Below are positions 57,101-64,000 of a stretch of 64,000 bases of DNA, piece after piece. Within the stretch, counting starts at the first letter, position 1, and each line of letters begins with the position of its first letter. The notes below the pieces were generated by a model that saw nothing but the letters and a program-made list of their open reading frames with translations, made no database searches and was not told the DNA's origin. The stretch comes from Oopsacas minuta (taxonomy: Eukaryota > Porifera > Hexactinellida > Lyssacinosida > Leucopsacidae). The translations under genes were made by a program, and so were the position numbers. Location: positions 434,001 through 498,000 of the forward strand of contig JAKMXF010000088.1 of NCBI GenBank assembly GCA_024704765.1. Reading direction: 5' to 3'.

Positions 57101-60100
57101 GGATAATGGACTTCCCTCGCTGAGGGGTGTAGCCAAATACCAATGTGGTAACCATGGAAACTGGGACATAATTGTTGTAGCCAAATACCAACGAGGTAAC
57201 CATGGAAGCGTGAAAATATATTATGTCCCCCTTCCTGCTATTTTCAATACAAAATCTAAGCAAATTCTTGCTACATATTTCTAGGTTATATCTCTGATTG
57301 AAATGCTACGAGGCAAGAGAGTAGATCCCAAAGAAGCAAAGGACGTTATCTGGTCTCAAATACTTCACTTTGAGAGTTCCCAATTCTTAATGGGAGTATC
57401 AACTGGCAATCGAGAAATTAGTGAGGATATTTATACAGCAGTAGGCTTATCTCAATATCATGCTTATTCGGTTCTTAGTGTTTGTGATATGGAAGGAAAT
57501 AGGTTAGTGGAGAGATCAATGGTAATTCTCAAGGATGACATTTTCGTTTGTCTGCTTGGATGTTGTTCTAGGTCATTTTGAGGAACTCCTTGCTTTGTTG
57601 GAGTAGGGACTTCTAAAACAGTAGATATAGAACTCGGATAAGACTTACCCCCTCGGGAAACAAAAATGACTACGTACAATCCGAGTGTACGTCTTTACGG
57701 ACATGGATTGACTTAAATGAATGGGAACTGAATTTTGAGTTAGAAAGAAGTAGTGTCTTAACAGAGTTTTACTGTAACATGAGATACACAAAATCCATAT
57801 CCATGGTTAGATATCTAATAAGAATAGAGCACAATTGCAATTTTTGTCAAAACAACTTTCTGAATTGAATTATAACAATCACAACACAAAGCTTTACACA
57901 TTACTGCGTATCTATCGTCCAGTACTAGTAATTCATTGATCACTTCTTTCAACTCTTAATAACCTTGTAGATTATTGTGTTTAAGAGATCCCAATGGTAC
58001 TACTCGCTGGAAAGGAGATTGGTCTAACAAGAGCCCTAAATGGACAAAAGAGATGCGTAAGCATTTGATACCAGGGGGACAGGAAGGAATATTCTGGATT
58101 AGTCTAGATGACATCTGTAATTACTTTACTTCGGTTTGTTATCAATTATAGTAAATTTATCTGTAATATCAAAGCTCAAGGGACCGCAATAATCGCTTCG
58201 ATATTACCGATGCAGTGTATGTTACTTTAACTGTTTGGGGCCATATTTGTACAATTTCAAACTTCGATATGACGGGAATTGACATATATTATGTACAGAG
58301 TGTACGATCTGTGACGTCCATACTGACCAAAATTATGGAGCAATATCTACTGTAATTATTCAAGATTTAATATCTTTTTGTTGAATTTTGCAGATTGAAT
58401 AATCTTATTTCCATCAATCAAATTCTATCTTCTGTGTGAAAATACTTAGAATATTTTACATGCTACAACGAATTACACACAGTCTTCCCCATGATTCTTT
58501 CACAATTCTTTCCATTTTTGCAAATTATTTCAACTGCTCCCTAAACGAATTACAACACTTAAAATAGCAATGCATACGAATCTATCATATACTCATAAGT
58601 TCTACATAACATCATAGTATAGATTAGAATTTGTAAGTGAAAATATACTTATCTGAACTAAAAACCAAATATATGAATTATTGATTGATTTAATTACTTT
58701 TTGACCTGAAAATTGATCAATAGAGATCTCAATTCTGTCTTATAAATTTATCAAATTCTGTCTTGTAATGAATATATTGAAGTTGCAATGAAACATTTCT
58801 CGCATCTTCACATTTACATGTCTGTTTATTAAGCACCTGGATAGTTTAGTATAGCGTTTCTAGAAAAGTTGCTTTCATAGAATATTACTGAAGAACTCTT
58901 GGATAATTTCTAGAATAATTACTTCTCGTTATATCGAACACGGATATACCGAAATACCCGCTTATATTGAAGTCTGAATTGTACAAATATGGGGCCCAAA
59001 CCGTCAAAGTAACATATAGTCTTAGGTTATATCGAATTAATTATCACGGTCCCTTGAGCTTCGATTGACTTTATGTTACTTTGACGCTTTAGAACCATAT
59101 TTATACAATTTAAGGCTTAGATATAAGCGCTATACCGATATATCCGGTTACATATAAAGAGAGTTACCTGTACATATTTAATCCACTAGATTGATGTGTG
59201 TAAAGTAAAGCTAGACTATATCGAGGCCAGAGAGAGCGCAGTGTTCCCTCCCTTCCTTGAGTGTCACTCCCCCGTCTACATTGTAGAACTATTCGATAGC
59301 ACAGAGTTAGACATATCTCTCTATCAACCGAATAAAAGATTCAGAGAGAATTCTGACGTAGCTAATTGGCCTACTGATATATCTGTGATTATATTTAAAA
59401 CTAATGAGGATGTTGATGAGACAGAGGGCAGCTGTGCTCCTAGCCCCTCTAAACTAGCAGGATTTATTGGTAATTATTAGAGGTTCCATAGGAGCTGTAT
59501 CGTTACTATGACCTGTACACAGTGGTGTTCCTCTAATAGGGAAATTCGTGCGAATACGACTTGCCAATAGGCGAACTCCATTGTATTTCATAGATTTATA
59601 TCTATGGTTAATACAAGGGATCACAACCCTTCCCATAGACTGCAATACAAATTTTGTGATCCTATGAACTCAATGTACCCAAGGTCTGACCGCTGATTTA
59701 TACATGTATTTTTATATATTTCTAGAAAGGAAGAAACAGGCTTGTGTTAATCAATCATTCAAACTCGAAGCAGGAGTATACATCATAGTACCACAAGCTT
59801 ATTCACATTGGAAAACAGAACACATTATTCCATACACAATAGCTACATTCAGCTCAAAAGCTCATATTCTACAATCAAGACCCTCTCGTCCTGGTTTCTA
59901 TGCAGAAGCTCTGTGTATTCTAGCCAGAGATTATGGTAGAGAGTTATCTACATCTACTGCTGAAGTTAAGCAATACAGATTGCGTGAGCATTTTCTTGGA
60001 GATTTACTGGTGGTGGAAAACCATTCTAATAACCATTATAATGTAAGTATATTTAGACTACTATTAGTTGGAAACTTGTTTCAGCTCCACGGCCGCAGCT

Positions 60101-60535
60101 CTTTTGCCTGCAACATGAATATTGTGCGATTTTTACAATCTTGATAATGAAATGCAGATCGCCCACATAGACATCTTGTGGAGCTGAAATAAGTTTCTCA
60201 ATAACAAGAGCTTACATACATACATATATACACTGACGTTTACACGATTATTTCGAATTTCAACATTCTCTCTTATTCAGATACAAATTGACGGTAGAAG
60301 ATGCTATAACGTAGTAGCAACACGCGGTTCCACAAGCACACGAGACTGTATTCCACCCAAACACAAGCAAGTTATCAACATTCTAACATATGACAATACA
60401 ACACTACCAATTAACATACAATATACATTCCACAGTTCTCTTGATCAAAATAATACTGCAGGAGAATACGGAGTTATTTCATTCCCTGAGTTAACCAATA
60501 AGAATAGAGAGTTACACTCTCCAATCTATATTTAG
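54140..60535 (+). CDS. CAPN15: Calpain-15 (small optic lobes) homologue
   Basis: Eleven exons (54140-54491, 54772-55028, 55254-55430, 55764-56156, 56421-56630, 56840-57061, 57285-57502, 57971-58133, 59190-59469, 59726-60042, 60281-60535) encode 947 residues; human has 1,086. SOL calpains are intracellular cysteine proteases with zinc fingers and a SOL domain, needed in neural and eye development. One RanBP2-type finger is seen (Cys15, 18, 29, 32), where human has several. The protease core has Cys431 (GNCWFLSAL) and His596 (YHAYSV), but the RNPWG motif with the catalytic Asn reads RDPNG (Asp616). The C-terminal exons fit the SOL domain. The intron at 57062 starts GC, not GT. Confidence 0.93.
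54509..54659. repeat. Family-A MITE, reversed
   Basis: It begins 17 bases after the first donor of the calpain gene and fills half of that intron. Confidence 0.8.
55077..55238. repeat. Family-B MITE
   Basis: 162 of the 225 bases of calpain intron 2; it ends 15 bases before the acceptor. Confidence 0.72.
55441..55617. repeat. Family-A MITE
   Basis: It begins 10 bases after the calpain exon 3 donor; both ends present. Confidence 0.8.
56261..56408. repeat. Family-B MITE
   Basis: It ends GTAGAGGTTTACTG only 12 bases before the calpain exon 5 acceptor. Confidence 0.68.
56632..56785. repeat. Family-A MITE forming part of a splice donor
   Basis: The element's TA and CAGTTAACTCCTGTTATATC start at the second base of the intron, so the donor reads GT-ACAG across the junction. 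It fills about three quarters of calpain intron 5; the right end is decayed. Confidence 0.75.
57129..57207. repeat. Direct repeat pair in the GC-AG intron
   Basis: GTAGCCAAATACCAA...GGTAACCATGGAA occurs twice, at 57129 and 57177. A related sequence lies near 26080. Confidence 0.6.
57619..57774. repeat. MITE, family K
   Basis: CAGTAGATATAGAACTCGGAT to GTCTTAACAGAGTTTTACTG, with a second short hairpin (CGAGTGTACGTCTT) inside; calpain intron 7. Confidence 0.6.
58149..58287. repeat. Family-A MITE
   Basis: AGTAAATTTATCTGTAATATC to GACGGGAATTGACA, in calpain intron 8. Confidence 0.68.
58917..59173. repeat. Two family-A MITEs joined head to tail
   Basis: A reversed copy (to about 59066) runs directly into the right half of a forward copy, ending GAGAGTTACCTGTA just before the calpain exon 9 acceptor. 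Confidence 0.68.
59520..59583. repeat. Miniature family-I palindrome
   Basis: CAGTGGTGTTCCTCTAATAGG and its near-inverse CCAATAGGCGAACTCCATTG; 64 bases, in calpain intron 9. Confidence 0.55.
60061..60209. repeat. Family-E MITE, short form
   Basis: TTGGAAACTTGTTTCAGCTCC to GGAGCTGAAATAAGTTTCTC; it starts 19 bases after the calpain exon 10 donor. Confidence 0.72.
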
Positions 60536-61078
60536 TATACTTGTAGTTTTTATCGCAAGCAGGTAATCTAATTATAGCGTTTGTATAATTTTTGATATCT
60601 CTACTAGTCGTCTCAGTCTTTGCGTGATTCCACTAAACATTGAATTTGAATTCTTATTGTTTGTATGTTTGTTTTTACATTTACTATTGTGCTTTTTTAG
60701 TATTCACAAATTATTTTTGCTCTTGAACTTTCTCTGATTATTTTATTGATGGAATTGCTCCTTTTCTTGTCCACAATTCGTTGAGTTTATTGGAGGTGAT
60801 CACTACAGTTTATTCGTGTAATTGTTAACCAATTTTTATCATAAATATGTCGCGTTTACTACAGCTGGTTATCAGCTGGTTATGACTATAATTAGCCACG
60901 AAATATATACTGTTTTAATCGCTAGATTAATATTTTCAAGTTACAACAATCCTGTTTATTCGTTTACAGTGGAACCTCGTTAATACGAACTCCGGAAAAG
61001 CGAAAAATTTGACCTTCCGTTGGTGTTTGTATTAACGCGGTTCCTCTGTATTTTGTTGTTGTTGATTAGTTAAGTCAG
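60536..61078. other. Spacer, calpain-15 to TBCC
   Basis: AT-rich. It contains the calpain trailer and, close to the TBCC start codon, a short perfect-ended element at 60967-61050. No other gene is seen. Confidence 0.5.
60967..61050. repeat. Short MITE just upstream of TBCC
   Basis: CAGTGGAACCTCGTTAATACG and GTATTAACGCGGTTCCTCTG form inverted ends of an 84-base element flanked by TA. It ends 28 bases before the TBCC start codon. Confidence 0.75.
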
Positions 61079-63922
61079 ATGGCCTCTATTGAACCTATTG
61101 CCCTCTTGAGTGAGGAGGAGAAGATAAAGAAGCAGAAAGCTTATGAAGAAGGAGTAGCTAAACGCTACGAGGAGAGAATATCCAAAAAGCAACAGAGAAA
61201 ATCTAATATTGAGCACAAACCTGAGGAAACAGTTGACTACTTCTGGAAAGAGTTTAATTCTCAGAATTCTGATATTAATTCTATGTTTGAGCAATTATCA
61301 GAAGCTCTAGAGCCTAACACTATTGCTAAAGTAAGTTAGTATTGTATATTGAAGATGAGGAATTACATTTTCGTATGAATAAACGATCCAGGACCCGGAT
61401 AAGAAACGGTGCGACCGGTGTTAATTGTCAAGGGAACATGTCCCCTGCTCACTCTAGCGACGACCATTTGCTTGTTTCAATGACCATTGACTCTGGAATT
61501 TTCTAGTTTTGTATATTTTCGAATTGGCTTGTGGCTGATAAAATTCAATTAAACATTATTCGTTTGCATATTGTCTCTGTTATGATTACTCGAGTATTTC
61601 TCTGTAATTTGCTAGAAGAACTTTCATTATTTGTGGCTAATTCTTGAATTATATATTTGGCAAAACGGTGAATTATGTAATCTAGTGGATTATTCGTTCG
61701 GTTCATTCATAGACTACGAAATCCATATTAGTTAATTGTAGCAAAATGATAAGAATTACAGGTTTACTGATTAATATATTTAGTTGGAACTCTTATGATT
61801 CAGTTATTTTAACCTAAAATATGTTGTCATGTATATTTCATTTGTTTAAGGGGGCGAACTCTGTTGATACGTACAACTTTCAAGTTCCAACAAAATAAGT
61901 TCCCATTCATTATCATACGATCTCTATTCATATTAACCAGTTTAAAAGATAAAAGACCGTGACGCTAAGACGATCAATTTCTAGTTTCCTTATACGTACT
62001 CCCTTTTCTATGAATCATTTCTGTTAATACAAAACTCCCTATATGATGCACAAAATTGTAAGCGTTGATTACAGACATTTATGGGTGAATGGAAATACAG
62101 TCGACTCCGGTTAATCGGACCACTGGTTAATCGGACAATTCGGTTAATCGGACCATTTTCTCCTGGACGGAATCTAATCTAATCCAGGATTAATATTTAA
62201 CATTTTTCGGTTAATCAGACACTCCGGATAATCGGACCACTTTACTCTGGACAAAAGTGGTCCGATTAACCGGAGTCGACTGTATTTCCTAATTAGCATC
62301 TGCTGACATTTGAAATTTGTTGCGGGAAGCTTTTGATGCGTTGCAATTTATTGGTAGATTAATATGATTTCTCACAGGTTTTCCTAACTGCAATTAGACA
62401 ATCATTGCGCCAGTCAGTAAATTTACATATTGCCAATTTTGTCATTTAGCAAAACAATCAAGGAGTAATTGGAATCTGGATATGGGTGTAGCCAGTGGAA
62501 GTGGTTCTCCCGTTATAACAAAGTAATTCTTTCCCCTCTATAGCTTGAAAATAATTGATCTCACTCCGCTTACAAAGAAATACCGCTCCTAACGAAATGT
62601 AACCGGCATGCTGAGCACTTCGTCATAACCAGAGTTTACTTTAAATATTCACATTTTTCCCATGTTTTGGACATAGTACAAGTTATTGGCACCTGCAGTT
62701 ATACATGAATGAAGAATCACTTTAGTTTATACTTCTAATTGTATACTGAATTTTGAATATTGAACTTAGCATTGTGCCTTATTGCAGAATTGGATTCAGT
62801 TTTGGTTTATTGAATTTATATTATTGTTGACGGAAAATAACATCAGTGTAATTATTTAAGGATTCGAAAGACAGGTTTCAGTGGAAGAAGAGTCCGAATC
62901 TTAGAAGTTATCTATTGTATAATCTACATTTCAAATATCCTTATTCGAAACTACATTTACTAATCGTATGTCACACCACGAGCTATTTAATATGTTGTCT
63001 CATTTATTTCAAAATTAAGACAGTGAAACCTCGGCGTTCCTATTTTTCCGTTTGTGGATGTTACACTGTAGAAGGTCAGTTTGTATTTTTTACGAACTGG
63101 AAATTTTATTTGAGATATTTCATATTTTCTAAGCTTGAATTCCTTCAAATTTCCTTATGTTTTTAGGAGATTGATGTTAAACTGGAAATTATGCAAAAGT
63201 ACATGAATGACTCTATACTCTTCCTGAATCCGTTTGACTTAAGAATAGCACAATCTACTATAAAGAAATTACAAGCTGATTTAACTAAGGAACGAGAAAA
63301 ATACGCGCCGCGGAAAAAATTCGGTTTCAAATCCAGACAGAAACAGACACAAAATGGAGGACAAGTCCCCAAGAAGGAGCCTTCTGTGGTTGCTAAAATC
63401 TCTCCTGCGCCATTACCAGCAAGCAAAAACTCGTTTGTATTGAAAGACCGTAAAAATGAGAATATTATAATCACCCCAGAAGAAGTTTTCAACAAAGATT
63501 TGTTAATTCTAAATTTAGACAATTGTACACTTTACATACACAGCATCCCCGCTACAGTCCATATGACTAATATTACTAATTCTCAGATATCATTCGGGCC
63601 CGTTAAAACCTCAATCATGATACACGACTGTGTTAATACAAAGTTTTCCCTCGCTTGTCAGCAGCTACGTATACATACATCAGTAAAATGTGATTTCTAT
63701 ATACACGTAACGAGCCGAGCAATCATTGAAGATAGTTCAGGATTACGTTTTGCCCCTTTCACTAATACATATCCGAATTTACAAGATGATTATATGATAT
63801 CTGGGTTAGATGAGAAATTGAATAACTGGGCTATCGTGAATGATTTCAATTGGTTATCGAACAATGAAGCGTCGCCAAATTGGCGTATAATTCAAGAAGA
63901 TCAAAGGATGGCTTGGAAATAG
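61079..63922 (+). CDS. TBCC: Tubulin-folding cofactor C
   Basis: Two exons (61079-61330 and 63167-63922) encode 335 residues; human TBCC has 346. TBCC acts in the cofactor C/D/E complex as a GTPase activator for tubulin, releasing folded alpha/beta dimers. The N-terminus (to about residue 125) is charged, helical and spectrin-like. The C-terminal beta-helix (C-CAP/cofactor C-like) starts near FVLKDRKNENIIITPEEV. The QQLR motif holds the catalytic arginine finger at about Arg252, followed by CDFYIHVTSRAIIEDSSG. All key residues look intact. Many vertebrate copies are intronless; here one 1.8-kb intron separates the two domains. Confidence 0.95.
62098..62282. mobile_element. Pogo/Tigger-like MITE, family C, with reiterated left end
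   Basis: Same ends and body as 36146-36297, but GGTTAATCGGAC is repeated three times at the left, adding 33 bases. It lies in the TBCC intron. Confidence 0.88.
62505..62637. repeat. MITE, family J
   Basis: CCCGTTATAACAAAGTAATTC to CACTTCGTCATAACCAGAG; the best-ended family-J copy. Confidence 0.55.
63020..63071. repeat. Miniature family-B relic
   Basis: CAGTGAAACCTCGGCGTTCC directly joined to CCGTTTGTGGATGTTACACTG. Confidence 0.55.
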
Positions 63923-64000
63923 GTTCTTTTGATGTTTGTAGATTAATTTGAATTGTTTTAATCAGTGATTATTAATATTTTATTGTTTGTTATCATATTA

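Larger units (their letters stand above)
58134..59189 (+). other. Calpain-15 intron 8
   Basis: About 1.06 kb. It holds family-A elements at 58149-58287 and a composite one at 58917-59173. The middle is plain AT-rich sequence. Confidence 0.65.
61331..63166 (+). other. TBCC intron
   Basis: A 1.8-kb intron. It holds a pogo-like element (62098-62282), a family-J element (62505-62637) and a tiny family-B relic (63020-63071). The rest is AT-rich with no gene seen. Confidence 0.7.

Overview
This is intron-rich, visibly AT-rich animal nuclear DNA. Short GT-AG introns, two integrin alpha genes and full DENN, calpain-15, RADIL/afadin and tubulin-cofactor genes point to a metazoan. The divergence of the proteins, the compact spacing and the mix of intron-rich and intronless genes suggest an early-branching animal such as a sponge. 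That placement is inference; no species can be named from the window alone.

Layout, left to right: the 3' end of an integrin alpha gene (151-2258) is followed by a complete paralogue in tandem (2837-9102). Next come a single-exon gene of unknown function (9669-10826) and a single-exon TMEM97/sigma-2 receptor gene (11124-11594). A DENND4-type Rab GEF of about 33 exons (12702-27036) carries an intronless TOM22 gene inside its fourth intron (15805-16140). An intronless VIPAS39/SPE-39 gene (27711-29105) follows, then an 18-exon RADIL/afadin-like RA-RA-FHA-DIL-PDZ gene (29370-47338). Three small paralogous membrane proteins lie at 48618-51150, the last on the minus strand. Homogentisate 1,2-dioxygenase (51367-53671), a calpain-15 homologue with a changed catalytic-triad position (54140-60535) and tubulin cofactor C (61079-63922) complete the set. 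No RNA genes were recognised.

The genes are not one pathway. Shared cell-biological themes are adhesion and its cytoplasmic linkage (integrins, RADIL/afadin), membrane traffic (DENND4, VIPAS39), and membrane or organelle housekeeping (TOM22, TMEM97).

The most striking non-coding feature is a dense population of short inverted-repeat elements (MITEs). At least ten families were seen, most opening with CAGT beside a TA dinucleotide in the manner of pogo/Tigger and Tc1/mariner transposons. They occupy intergenic spacers and sit in introns, often one per intron and filling most of it. All ten introns of the calpain gene hold a repeat. In two places an element abuts or contributes to a splice site. 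A 914-bp foldback element with arms of roughly 350 bases and a MITE carrying an internal tandem array are also present.

Exon boundaries were placed by hand from splice consensus, reading-frame continuity and family similarity. They should be good to within a few bases for most exons but are unconfirmed by transcripts.
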